Of a stretch of 19,561 nucleotides of DNA, positions 8,072 through 15,553 are shown piece by piece. The translations under genes and the position numbers were made by a program. Source of the stretch: Bacteroidales bacterium (lineage in GTDB: Bacteria; Bacteroidota; Bacteroidia; Bacteroidales; JAADGE01); NCBI GenBank assembly GCA_029932445.1, contig JAOZQB010000027.1, positions 1 through 19,561 of the forward strand, read 5' to 3'. The notes under the pieces are model-generated. The model was given only the letters and a program-made list of their open reading frames with translations. It did not search any database and had not been told where the DNA came from. The stretch's first letter is position 1, and each line of letters begins with the position of its first letter.

Positions 8072-8947
8072 TTAAAAATTTATCCCGAAGATTTTTTCCA
8101 GCCGTTTGGTGTCTTTTTCCAAAAGTTGTTCCGCATATTTTCGGTCTTCTTCGGAAAGAGGCTCATAAGAAGTTTCTTTACGATTTACAGAAGATAATTT
8201 TTCGGGAAGTTTTGAATGCAAAATTTTTTGTTTCACTTTTTCGGGTAAAAATCTTCTTAAAGCGGCTCTTAACGGATTGTTTCTGTTAAGCAGAAATTGT
8301 TGCAATGCTTTCGATTTTGCTTTTGCCGATTTATTTGCAGTTATTAAAGCAGCATCGGATGAAAAATCTTTAATGTCAAGAAAAGATGACAATTGTTTTA
8401 ATAAGAAATCAGTATTATTTTTTAAATCGGACGTTTTAAGAAGTAAAATATTTTTTCGGGGAAAAAATTCCGACCAATACGAAACATGTTCATAATATTT
8501 GCTTTGCCACAGGTTACATAAATTATTTTGAATGGTAATGTCAGAACTTAAAATATGTTCTTCTTCTTCCTTTATTGATTGTATAAATGATTTATTGTCA
8601 GAAATATACCCGTTATTTTTTGCATATTGAAATGAAGACCAAGTACGTTCTGCAGGGTTTCTTAACATGATAATAATTTTTATTTCGGAATTGTATTCTG
8701 TAATTCGTTTCGGAGCATTTTTATCAATTAAAAGATAAGTATCTGCTGCAATTTTTATTCTTTCTTTTTTACAATGTTTCCAAAACGAATGATAATAATC
8801 TTCACCTCTTTGATACAGTTCTTCAACCGAAAAATAATGCACTTCTTTAATATCTGAAAAACACACATCCGGATGATTTTCGAGATATTGATATAATGTT
8901 GTGGTCCCGCTGCGTCCGGCTCCTATGATGATGGCATTTACTTTCAT
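8072..8947 (-). CDS. Sulfotransferase-family protein (PAPS-dependent)
   Basis: A 291-residue protein with the two PAPS-binding signatures of the sulfotransferase fold: a P-loop-like 5'-phosphosulfate motif GAGRSGTTTLYQYL (residues 9-22) and a 3'-phosphate motif MLRNPAERTWSSF (94-106) with the conserved Arg and Ser. The family moves sulfate from PAPS to hydroxyl or amino groups of carbohydrates, lipids or small molecules. There is no signal peptide, so the enzyme is probably cytoplasmic. The neighbouring CE4 deacetylase on the same strand suggests modification of a glycan or cell-surface polymer, but no glycosyltransferase cluster is present and the acceptor is unknown. The start ATG at 8947 sits directly before the KVNAIIIGAGRSG motif block. 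Confidence 0.87.
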   Translation of the reverse strand: MKVNAIIIGAGRSGTTTLYQYLENHPDVCFSDIKEVHYFSVEELYQRGEDYYHSFWKHCKKERIKIAADTYLLIDKNAPKRITEYNSEIKIIIMLRNPAERTWSSFQYAKNNGYISDNKSFIQSIKEEEEHILSSDITIQNNLCNLWQSKYYEHVSYWSEFFPRKNILLLKTSDLKNNTDFLLKQLSSFLDIKDFSSDAALITANKSAKAKSKALQQFLLNRNNPLRAALRRFLPEKVKQKILHSKLPEKLSSVNRKETSYEPLSEEDRKYAEQLLEKDTKRLEKIFGINF

Positions 8948-8992
8948 TATATAATTGTAAATAAAGTGTTTGTATCGTTGTAAATATTAAAT

Positions 8993-9048
8993 ACTCAGGT
9001 CTCACATCTCAAATCTCCTGTCTCAATTCTCCGGTCTCACCTCTCATT
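8993..9048. repeat. 7-bp tandem repeat array, 8 units (consensus TCTCANN on +)
   Basis: Eight contiguous heptamers, registered from 8993: actcagg, tctcaca, tctcaaa, tctcctg, tctcaat, tctccgg, tctcacc, tctcatt. The core TCTC is kept in seven of eight units while the last three bases vary. The array ends at the stop codon of the polysaccharide deacetylase (minus strand, 9047-9049), so in that gene's sense it starts at the stop and reads as GA-rich heptamers. It fills about half of the gap before the sulfotransferase gene. Confidence 0.7.
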
Positions 9049-9895
9049 AATGTTCCACAATATGTTTCCCGATAATTTTTTTCAGAATGTACAGCAAATA
9101 TTCTGTTTTTATATGCCTTTTTGCTGACATACCGTATTTTTCAATCGGTATTCTTTGAATATTATTTTTTATTTTATCATCTTTTATGCCTGCCGTACCA
9201 AAAGTGTAATCGGTAATCTTGTTTTTAAAAACGGTATCAAAAAACGTATCTTTTACGCCGTTATCGGTAAACGGAAAAGCAAATAATTTTTGTGTTTCGC
9301 CGAAGTTTTCGGTAACAAATTTTATGCTTTCTTTTGTTTGTCGGATTTGTTCTTCTTCCGAAATTTCCGAAAATAAGGGATGATTAATACTGTGTGCACC
9401 GATGGTAAAACCTTCGGTTTTAAGTTCCGAAATCTGTTGTTTCGTAAGATAAGGTTTTTCGGTTTTCAAATATCCTTTATAATCAATTTTCGGATTTTCT
9501 TTTTTCAGACTTGAAATGTAATTGATGAACATATCTTTATTATCGATAAAAGCTGAATTTATGAAAAATATTGCCGGGATTTTTCTTTTTTTCAGTATTG
9601 GAGTTATCGTCTTATAAACATCGGAAAGTCCGTCATCAAAAGATAAAATAAATGCAGATTTATTTTTGTTCTGCAGAAATTCGGAAGCCGTGAAATATTT
9701 CTGTAAAAAATCCAAGTCTTTTTCAAACTGCCGAATGCTTCTTACCGGATATAAATGTTTGATATGTGCCGGCGAATTATTGTTTATTATGTGATAAAAC
9801 GGGTAGATTGTCTGCTTTCCCGACAGTTTTATTAAGAATTTTGTAGGAATAAATGATGTTAAAAGTGATAGTATTTTAAATAAATTTTTTTTCAA
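9047..9895 (-). CDS. Polysaccharide deacetylase family protein (CE4, NodB-like), TTG start
   Basis: A 282-residue CE4 deacetylase. Visible motifs are LSFDDGLSD (motif 1, residues 84-92), with the catalytic base and metal-ligand Asp pair at 86-87, and GAHSINHP (motif 2) with metal-ligand histidines 168 and 172. A later AFPFTDNG (206-213) fits the motif 3 region. Such enzymes remove N- or O-acetyl groups from peptidoglycan, chitin-like or exopolysaccharides. The N-terminus is hydrophobic (LFKILSLLTSFIPTKFLI), a possible membrane anchor. The start is a TTG at 9895: a stop codon lies directly upstream in frame, no Met occurs early in the protein, and an AAGGA sits 8 bases before the TTG. It lies between rlmN and a sulfotransferase gene on the same strand. 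The natural substrate is unknown. Confidence 0.86.
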   Translation of the reverse strand: MKKNLFKILSLLTSFIPTKFLIKLSGKQTIYPFYHIINNNSPAHIKHLYPVRSIRQFEKDLDFLQKYFTASEFLQNKNKSAFILSFDDGLSDVYKTITPILKKRKIPAIFFINSAFIDNKDMFINYISSLKKENPKIDYKGYLKTEKPYLTKQQISELKTEGFTIGAHSINHPLFSEISEEEQIRQTKESIKFVTENFGETQKLFAFPFTDNGVKDTFFDTVFKNKITDYTFGTAGIKDDKIKNNIQRIPIEKYGMSAKRHIKTEYLLYILKKIIGKHIVEH

Positions 9896-9903
9896 TTAAT
9901 TTG

Positions 9904-9908
9904 TCCTT
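9904..9908 (-). promoter_or_regulatory. Shine-Dalgarno AAGGA deciding a TTG start
   Basis: On the minus strand AAGGA lies 8 bases before TTG (9895-9893). In-frame TAA at 9898-9896 rules out an upstream start, and no ATG follows until deep in the protein, so this site supports TTG initiation of the deacetylase. Confidence 0.55.
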
Positions 9909-9923
9909 AAAATTTAAACTTTT

Positions 9924-9972
9924 TTTGTTCTTTTTCCTATATACTTTACTCTAATCCCTTTCCGCTTTCAAC
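9924..9972. repeat. Degenerate 7-bp periodic tract after rlmN (G-NNN-[AT][AT]-A on -)
   Basis: Read on the minus strand from the rlmN stop, seven contiguous heptamers each begin with G and end with A: GTTGAAA, GCGGAAA, GGGATTA, GAGTAAA, GTATATA, GGAAAAA, GAACAAA. The sequence is A-rich, so some of this could be chance. The register matches the clearer array after yebC, which also starts with a GTTGAnA unit at a stop codon. Confidence 0.35.
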
Positions 9973-10993
9973 TCTTCCCTTTCAACTCCTTCGTAGAAAG
10001 CAAACCGCAAGCTGCATCAATATCTTGTCCGCGTGATGCTCTGACGGTAGCCGTAATGCCTTTTTCATTTAATCGGTCGCGAAAGTTTACCATTGTTTTT
10101 TCATCGGCACCTTTTAAATCGGTTCCCGGAATTTCGTGAAAACGAATTAAATTAACCCGTGCGTGAAATCCGTAAACCAAACGTGCCAGCTCGTCGGCAT
10201 GTTTGATACTGTCGTTAAATCCTTTAAATACAATGTATTCAAAAGAAATACGTCGTTGTCTTCCGAATTCGTGATTTTTCACAATTTTTATTACATCTTT
10301 AATCGGATTTGTTTTTTGCACCGGCATAATTCGTAATCTTTCATCATCAAAAGGTGTGTGAATACTGATTGCCAAATGACATTTGCTTTCGCTTAAAAAA
10401 CGTTTTAATCCTGAAATTATTCCGTTTGTTGACACAGTAATACGTTTTGGCGACCATGCAAAGCCCCAATCTGCCGTAAGTATTTCGTTGCTTTTTAAAA
10501 CATTATCCAAATTATCAAAGGGTTCACCCATTCCCATATAAACAACATTGGTTAAAGTTTTAAATTCAGGTAAACTTTTTATTTGATTTAATATTTCATT
10601 TGCCGATAAATGTGCTTGAAATCCTTGTCGTCCTGTCATGCAAAATTCGCAAGCATATTTACAACCTGCTTGTGATGAGACACACAATGTTGCTTTGTCA
10701 TCGGAAGGAATGTATGCGGCTTCAATATAGTTTTTGCCGGTTTTAAACAGATATTTTTTTGTTCCGTCAGAAGATGTTTGAACGGAAACGGGCTCATTTA
10801 ATCCGACTTCATAACTTTTATTTAAAATTTCTCTGGCTTTTTTCGATAAGTTGCTCATCTCATCAATCGTTCGAATATCTTTCTTATAAAGCCAATCGGC
10901 AATTTGTTTTGCCGTAAAAGAAGGAAGTTTCTTTATTTTAACAATTTCAGTGAGTTCCGTTAATGTTTTTCCGAATAGTTGTTCTTTTATCAT
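9968..10993 (-). CDS. rlmN: 23S rRNA (adenine(2503)-C(2))-methyltransferase RlmN
   Basis: A 341-residue radical SAM methyltransferase. The Fe-S cluster motif CxxxCxxC is CKYACEFC (C111, C115, C118), preceded by TLCVSSQAG and followed by MTGRQGF, as in RlmN. GMGEPFDN provides the SAM-binding GGE-like element. The C-terminal ASRGQDIDAACG carries the conserved methyl-accepting cysteine (C329). RlmN makes m2A2503 in 23S rRNA and m2A37 in some tRNAs, affecting translational fidelity. The length is typical. The ATG at 10993 gives the expected N-terminus with the LPSFTAKQIADWLY block. It is the first of four same-strand genes, with 72 bp before the next; no clear TAnnTTTG promoter was found upstream. 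Confidence 0.95.
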   Translation of the reverse strand: MIKEQLFGKTLTELTEIVKIKKLPSFTAKQIADWLYKKDIRTIDEMSNLSKKAREILNKSYEVGLNEPVSVQTSSDGTKKYLFKTGKNYIEAAYIPSDDKATLCVSSQAGCKYACEFCMTGRQGFQAHLSANEILNQIKSLPEFKTLTNVVYMGMGEPFDNLDNVLKSNEILTADWGFAWSPKRITVSTNGIISGLKRFLSESKCHLAISIHTPFDDERLRIMPVQKTNPIKDVIKIVKNHEFGRQRRISFEYIVFKGFNDSIKHADELARLVYGFHARVNLIRFHEIPGTDLKGADEKTMVNFRDRLNEKGITATVRASRGQDIDAACGLLSTKELKGKS

Positions 10994-11447
10994 ACAGGTT
11001 ATTCCGTTATATATTTATTTTCAATTATTAAGTTAAAACTCTGCAATTTCATTGCAGTTACTTTAGTTTCTACAGATATTTTTTGAATATAGAACAAATA
11101 TTAACGATTTAAGAATTATGAAGTTTATCAGAAATAAGAAGTATATATTGTTCAAAATATGATATCTTTTGTTTTTTATTTCAAAAATCGTCAGTCGTTA
11201 ATCGATGTTCTCAAATTAATTCATAATTTTTTGTTTTAAAATGAATTTCATTCGTTTGTTCTCAAATCCTCCGGATTTTTTATCCGAAGTGATTTAGTCG
11301 CTTCTTTATTAATTTGTGTCGAGTATCTTAGTTGTCAGTTCGCAATTTCCGATTTGAAAATATAATTTCAAACTTCAACTTTCAAAAATCAAAATTAATT
11401 GTAATTTTGTAATCCGCAATTAAATATTAATAAACAAAATATAAGAT
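10994..11447. other. 454-bp divergent intergenic region (rlmN / yebC) with small hairpins
   Basis: No gene was seen on either strand. It holds a perfect 7-bp hairpin ctgcaat-ttc-attgcag (11041-11057), a short cggat/atccg hairpin (about 11269-11284), two copies of gttctcaaat near 11208 and 11258, and a yebC promoter candidate at its right edge. The rest is AT-rich and featureless. Confidence 0.6.
11402..11409 (+). promoter_or_regulatory. -7 element TAATTTTG upstream of yebC
   Basis: An exact TAnnTTTG match, 38 bp before the yebC ATG. A weak TTTC (11380-11383) stands 18 bp upstream in place of the -33 TTTG. The predicted leader is about 30 nt. Confidence 0.45.
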
Positions 11448-12200
11448 ATGTCAGGACACAGTAAATGGTCAACCATAAAACATAAAAAAGGAGCAAAAGA
11501 TGCCAAACGAGCAAAGATTTTCACGAGAATAGTTAAAGAACTTACGGTAGCCGTAAAAGAAGGCGGCGGTTCCGACCCTGAATTTAATCCGCGATTGCGT
11601 ATGGCAATTGCTAATGCCAAAGGGGTTAACATGCCGAAAGATAATATTGAAAGAACCATTAAAAAAGCTCAGGACGACGGATCCAATTTGGCAGAATCTA
11701 CTTTTGAAGGAACAGGGCAAGGAGGAGCAGCCATTTTTGTGGAATGTTTATCGGATAATAATCAAAGAACGGTAAGTGATGTCAGGCATGTATTTAGTAA
11801 ATACGGAGGAGAACTCGGGAAAAACGGATCTTTAAGTTATATTTTTGAACGAAAAGGAACTTTTGTGATTGCTCAAGGAGATTTTGACATTGAAGAATTA
11901 GAACTGGACTTAATCGATGCCGGGCTTGAAGATTTGGAAGAAGAAGACGGAAAATATATCTTAACAGTTGATATGAAAGATTTCGGAAATATGCAGAAAA
12001 AATTGGAAGAACTTAAATTGGAAGCCGAAAATGCGGAACTGGAAAGGATTCCGAAAATGTATAAGAAACTGGAACCGGTAACAGCACTAAAAGCACTGAA
12101 AATTGTTGATAAATTAGAAGATTTGGAAGATGTTCAGAATGTGTATCATGATATTGAATTAACGGATGAAGTTGCTAAGGCATTGGAAGAGCAGGAATAG
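11448..12200 (+). CDS. YebC/PmpR-family protein (TACO1-like)
   Basis: A 250-residue protein opening with MSGHSKWSTIKHKKGAKDAKRAKIF, the near-invariant start of the YebC/PmpR family, followed by a basic N-terminal domain and NMPKDNIERTIKKA. The acidic middle and C-terminal regions (EELELDLIDAGLEDLEEEDG, about residues 145-164) are also typical. Family members have been described as DNA-binding transcriptional regulators and, more recently, as translation factors that relieve ribosome stalling at proline-rich stretches; the sequence does not show which applies here. The start is set by the conserved first residues. It is a single-gene unit with a -7 element upstream; a heptamer array begins at its stop codon and a strong terminator follows about 120 bp downstream. 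Confidence 0.94.
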   Translation: MSGHSKWSTIKHKKGAKDAKRAKIFTRIVKELTVAVKEGGGSDPEFNPRLRMAIANAKGVNMPKDNIERTIKKAQDDGSNLAESTFEGTGQGGAAIFVECLSDNNQRTVSDVRHVFSKYGGELGKNGSLSYIFERKGTFVIAQGDFDIEELELDLIDAGLEDLEEEDGKYILTVDMKDFGNMQKKLEELKLEAENAELERIPKMYKKLEPVTALKALKIVDKLEDLEDVQNVYHDIELTDEVAKALEEQE

Positions 12201-12297
12201 TTGATAGGAATTAGGAGTTAGGAATTAGGAATTAGGAGTTAGGAGTTAGGAGTTAGGAATTAGGTGATAGGAATTAGGAGTTTAGAGCCGGGAATTA
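12200..12297. repeat. 7-bp tandem repeat array, 14 units (consensus GGARTTA)
   Basis: Fourteen contiguous heptamers begin at the last base of the yebC stop codon: gttgata, then ggaatta or ggagtta in nine of the next ten units (with one ggtgata), then diverged units ggagttt and agagccg and a final ggaatta. There are two main variants, differing at the fourth base (A or G). The array lies between the yebC stop and the terminator at 12322, so it should be transcribed in the yebC 3' UTR. Confidence 0.9.
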
Positions 12298-12321
12298 AAA
12301 TTTTAGTTATTGTGTAAAAAG

Positions 12322-12359
12322 AAAAACGGAGTTTTTATATATTATGAAACTCCGTTTTT
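12322..12359. terminator. Rho-independent terminator after yebC
   Basis: A perfect 13-bp stem: aaaaacggagttt (12322-12334) pairs with aaactccgttttt (12347-12359), with a 12-nt AT-rich loop and a following T run. A-tract and T-tract flank both sides, so it could work in either direction. It ends yebC transcription and insulates argS. Confidence 0.88.
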
Positions 12360-12464
12360 TAATTGTATCAATATTTCAAAATAATCACCATTTGGTTTGT
12401 AATGTGTGCTATTTGTCACTTTTATATTCTTGTATTTTGTTTCGCATTTTTAAGATACAAATTT

Positions 12465-12496
12465 TTGTCCTTTATAATTTAAAAAAATTACTTTTG
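12465..12496 (+). promoter_or_regulatory. argS promoter: TTG, 21 bp, TACTTTTG
   Basis: TACTTTTG (12489-12496) is an exact TAnnTTTG match, with a TTTTTG ending at 12467 and a 21-bp spacer. The predicted leader is about 90 nt. It lies just past the yebC terminator and is the only good candidate for argS. Confidence 0.6.
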
Positions 12497-12592
12497 CAAT
12501 CCGATAAAAAAATAACATTAAAAATTTATTTAACCCTAAGAATAAGACCTAACTTATTATTTACTGCTAATTTCTAATATCTGATTAAGACA

Positions 12593-14392
12593 ATGAAACG
12601 AATAGAAAAAACCATAAAAATAGCTGTTATAGAGGCAATTAACAATTTATATAATGCCGAAGTTCCCGAGAATCAAATTTCTGTTCAAAAAACAAGAAAA
12701 GAATTTATTGGAGATTTTACCGTTGTGGTTTTCCCTTTTTTACGATTTTCCAAAAAATCACCCGATGCAACAGCCGAAGAACTCGGAAATTATATTAAAA
12801 CGAATTTTGCTGAAATTGAAAAATTTAATGTTATTAAAGGTTTTCTGAATGTATCATTATCACATAAATATTGGCTTTCATTTTTTAAAGAAATAAATTC
12901 TGATAAAAATTACGGGTTAATTCCGAAATCGGAGAATTCTAAAAAAGTTGTATTAGAATATTCATCTCCCAATACAAATAAACCCTTGCATTTAGGACAT
13001 ATCAGAAATAACTTGCTGGGTTGGTCGGTTGCAAAAATTATTGAAGCAAACGGTGATACGGCAATTAAAGTAAATTTAGTAAACGACAGAGGCATTCATA
13101 TTTGTAAGTCAATGTTTGCATGGCAGGAATTAGCTCAAGGTAAAACACCCGAAGATGCAAAAATGAAAGGTGATCATTTTGTCGGTGATTATTATGTGGC
13201 TTTTGATAAAGAATATAAAAAGCAAATCTCTGAACTTACGGAAAAAGGAATAAGTGAAAAAGAAGCAAAAAAAGAGGCAAAATGGATGAAAGAAGCCGGA
13301 GAAATGCTGAAAGAGTGGGAGCAAGGTGATGCGAAAATTCGTAATTTATGGAAAACAATGAATGATTGGGTTTATAAAGGTTTTGACGAAACTTATAAAA
13401 AACTCGGTATTGAATTTGATAAAATTTATTATGAATCAGAAACTTATTTGAAAGGAAAAGATGTTATTCTGAATGCTCTTAAAAAAGGAATTTTACAACA
13501 GAAAGAGGACGGAACAGTTTTTATTGACCTTACAAAAGAAGGACTTGACGAAAAAGTACTCTTACGTTCTGACGGGACAGCTTTATATATGACACAAGAT
13601 ATCGGTACAGCAATCATACGTCATAATGATTTCAATTTTGACGAAGCAGCATATGTTGTCGGAAACGAACAAGATTATCATTTTAAAGTTTTAATAATTG
13701 TTTTAGAGAAATTAGGATACAATTGGGCAAAAAATATCAGTCATATTTCATACGGTATGGTGGAATTGCCTGACGGAAAAATGAAATCACGTGAAGGAAC
13801 GGTCGTTGATGCCGATGATTTAATTCGGGAGATGATACAAACTGCAAGAGATAAATCTGCAGAATTGGGAAAATTGGAAGGATTTTCGGAAGAAGAAAAA
13901 AGTGAAATTTTCAGAAAAATTGCTTTGGGCGCTTTAAAATATTTCATCTTAAAGGTTGATGCTAAAAAGAATATGACTTTTAATCCTGATGAATCCATTG
14001 ATTTTAACGGAAATACCGGACCGTTTATTCAATATACTTATGTTCGTGTGCAATCCATGTTGTTAAAAGCAAAAGAGCAAGGAATTAACAATTCAGATAC
14101 TTCTTATGCCTTTGAAAGCTTTGAAAATCAGGAAGTATCATTGCTTAATTTGTTGTATGATTTTGAAGATGTAGTAACTGAAGCCGGAGAAAAACGCAAT
14201 CCCTCGGTTATTGCAAATTATGTTTACGAGTTAGCAAAAGAATATAATCGTTTTTATCATGAAATTCCTCCGATTTTAAAAGAAGAAAATCGTGATTTAA
14301 AAATGTTCCGTTTACAAATTTCCGCAAAAACGGCTGACGTAATTAAAACATCTTTGGATTTGATGGGTATTGAAGTTCCGGAAAGAATGTAA
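12593..14392 (+). CDS. argS: Arginine--tRNA ligase
   Basis: A 599-residue class I aminoacyl-tRNA synthetase that charges tRNA(Arg) with arginine. Motifs in order: an N-terminal Add1-type domain (about 1-100) recognising the tRNA D-loop; SSPNTNKPLHLGHIRNN with the HIGH equivalent HLGH (133-136); KMKSREGT at 396-402 in the KMSKS loop position; and a DALR-type anticodon-binding C-terminus beginning near NTGPFIQYTYVRVQSML. Length and motif order are standard. The ATG at 12593 matches the family N-terminus. It is a single-gene unit with its own promoter and is convergent with birA, 27 bp apart with no clear terminator between. No unusual substitutions were noticed. Confidence 0.95.
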   Translation: MKRIEKTIKIAVIEAINNLYNAEVPENQISVQKTRKEFIGDFTVVVFPFLRFSKKSPDATAEELGNYIKTNFAEIEKFNVIKGFLNVSLSHKYWLSFFKEINSDKNYGLIPKSENSKKVVLEYSSPNTNKPLHLGHIRNNLLGWSVAKIIEANGDTAIKVNLVNDRGIHICKSMFAWQELAQGKTPEDAKMKGDHFVGDYYVAFDKEYKKQISELTEKGISEKEAKKEAKWMKEAGEMLKEWEQGDAKIRNLWKTMNDWVYKGFDETYKKLGIEFDKIYYESETYLKGKDVILNALKKGILQQKEDGTVFIDLTKEGLDEKVLLRSDGTALYMTQDIGTAIIRHNDFNFDEAAYVVGNEQDYHFKVLIIVLEKLGYNWAKNISHISYGMVELPDGKMKSREGTVVDADDLIREMIQTARDKSAELGKLEGFSEEEKSEIFRKIALGALKYFILKVDAKKNMTFNPDESIDFNGNTGPFIQYTYVRVQSMLLKAKEQGINNSDTSYAFESFENQEVSLLNLLYDFEDVVTEAGEKRNPSVIANYVYELAKEYNRFYHEIPPILKEENRDLKMFRLQISAKTADVIKTSLDLMGIEVPERM

Positions 14393-14419
14393 TGAATGCG
14401 GAAAACAAATTTTTATTGA

Positions 14420-15157
14420 TTATAAAAACTCAACTTCTTTAAAGTTGTAATATTGCAAGATTCCTTCGGAAGTTTGAATGATTAATTTCCCTTCCGGTAA
14501 AGTACCCGTTATTTTACCTTTGAAAATCCCGTTTGTATCTTTAAATTCTGAGATTTTATTCATTTTATACATGCAATTATGATATTTTTTGTCAATCGTA
14601 TCGAAATTTTCAAATTCAAGATTTTGATAATTTTCAAAAATATAATTTAATAATATGTGTAATTCTTTTTTTAGATCATAGGTTTTTTTTGTGATATCAG
14701 TCAACGATATTGCATCGGGTAAAAAATCCGGAAATTTCTTTTGATTTATATTCAAACCGATACCGATAACGGAATTTTTTATTTTAGTTCCCGATAATGT
14801 ATTTTCAATTAAAATTCCGCATATTTTTTTGTTCTCGAAATAAATATCGTTTGGCCATTTTATTGTAAAACCGTTTTTTTTTGTTTCAAGATACTCGATA
14901 ATTCCGAGGGAAATTACTTTTGAAAGATAAAACTGTTCATGGGCTTTTAATCTTTTTGTATATGTTATAATGCTGATTAATAGATTTCTATCCGATTCGC
15001 TAAACCAAATATTTTCTCTTTGTCCTCTTCCGATCGTTTGTTCTTTTGCAGAAATTATCGTGAATTCAGGCAGCTTAATTTTTTGCAAAAGTATTTTTGC
15101 TTCATCATTTGTTGATGAAATTTTATCATAATTTAAGATGTTAAAAATGTTTTTCAC
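14420..15157 (-). CDS. birA: Biotin--[acetyl-CoA-carboxylase] ligase, no HTH domain, GTG start
   Basis: This group I biotin protein ligase makes biotinoyl-AMP and attaches biotin to carboxylase lysines. Motifs are SSTNDEAK near the N-terminus, the biotinoyl-AMP loop GRGQRENIWFSE (family GRGRxxxxW), KWPNDIYFENKKICGILIE, and a small C-terminal SH3-like domain (GKITGTLPEGKLII). From the GTG at 15157 the protein is 245 residues and begins VKNIFNILNYDKISSTND, where family members normally start; it lacks the DNA-binding domain of E. coli BirA, so it should not act as a repressor. The frame stays open to an ATG at 15235, but that would overlap the RNase P RNA gene and its promoter and add an unconserved 26 residues. 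It is divergent from rnpB and convergent with argS. Confidence 0.9.
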   Translation of the reverse strand: MKNIFNILNYDKISSTNDEAKILLQKIKLPEFTIISAKEQTIGRGQRENIWFSESDRNLLISIITYTKRLKAHEQFYLSKVISLGIIEYLETKKNGFTIKWPNDIYFENKKICGILIENTLSGTKIKNSVIGIGLNINQKKFPDFLPDAISLTDITKKTYDLKKELHILLNYIFENYQNLEFENFDTIDKKYHNCMYKMNKISEFKDTNGIFKGKITGTLPEGKLIIQTSEGILQYYNFKEVEFL

Positions 15158-15161
15158 AGTA

Positions 15162-15169
15162 CAAAAATA
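15162..15169 (-). promoter_or_regulatory. -7 element TATTTTTG for birA
   Basis: On the minus strand this exact TAnnTTTG match ends only 4 bases before the GTG at 15157, which would put the transcript start at or next to the start codon (a leaderless mRNA). No clear -33 TTTG is seen. It supports the short birA start and excludes the upstream ATG. Confidence 0.45.
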
Positions 15170-15211
15170 TAAACTTTTAATTATATAAACATTTAACTGC
15201 TTTTTTTGCCG

Positions 15212-15219
15212 TATCTTTG
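15212..15219 (+). promoter_or_regulatory. -7 element TATCTTTG for rnpB
   Basis: An exact TAnnTTTG match whose end lies 4 bases before the first base of the RNase P RNA P1 helix (15224), as expected for a stable-RNA promoter. A poor -33 region lies near 15190. Confidence 0.7.
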
Positions 15220-15223
15220 CACA

Positions 15224-15547
15224 GCAGTCGGTCATTCTGTCGCTGTTTTGAACTCATTTAAGACAGAGGAAAGTCCGGACAACACAGAGCATTGTACTTC
15301 CTGACGGAAGATACTCGTGAGGGTATAGTAACGAAGAAGAAAATAACCGCCCTGAACTTGTTTCGGGGTAAGGGTGAGAAGGTGAATTAAGAACTCATCG
15401 GTATTGAAGGTGACTTTAATAACCGTTCGTCTTACAAGTTGCAATCTCATGTATATCAGCATTTAAGGGTTGCTCGTCCGATGCTGAGGGGTAGAGAGCG
15501 AAGATAAATGACAGATTAAAACAGAATCCGGCTTACGGACCGACTGC
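15224..15547 (+). ncRNA. rnpB: RNase P RNA (catalytic RNA, bacterial class A type)
   Basis: Two hallmarks of bacterial RNase P RNA are present: GAGGAAAGTCCGGAC (15266-15280, conserved region I) and ACAGAATCCGGCTTAC (15521-15536, conserved region V). The ends pair as helix P1: gcagtcggtc (15224-15233) with gaccgactgc (15538-15547), a perfect 10-bp stem, followed by a T run that can act as the terminator. The 324-nt size is within the bacterial range. The RNA, with the RnpA protein, removes 5' leaders from pre-tRNAs. Antisense open frames over this region are spurious. It is divergent from birA and preceded by a TATCTTTG element. Confidence 0.97.
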
Positions 15548-15553
15548 TTTTTT

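Noticed and set aside
8072..10993. Capsule or LPS biosynthesis cluster
   Set aside because: Only one deacetylase and one sulfotransferase gene are present, with rlmN beside them and no glycosyltransferase, flippase or polymerase.
12200..12297. CRISPR array
   Set aside because: The period is 7 bp with no spacers and no cas genes nearby; these are simple tandem heptamers.
12344..12577. 77-residue open frame between the yebC terminator and argS
   Set aside because: It begins inside the terminator stem, covers the argS promoter, and has a low-complexity composition with no recognisable motif.
15158..15235. N-terminal extension of BirA from the ATG at 15235
   Set aside because: It would run through the birA -7 element and into rnpB, and the added 26 residues are Cys/Lys-rich and not family-like.
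15232..15462. 76-residue open frame antisense to rnpB
   Set aside because: It lies wholly within the RNase P RNA gene; the frame is open by chance.
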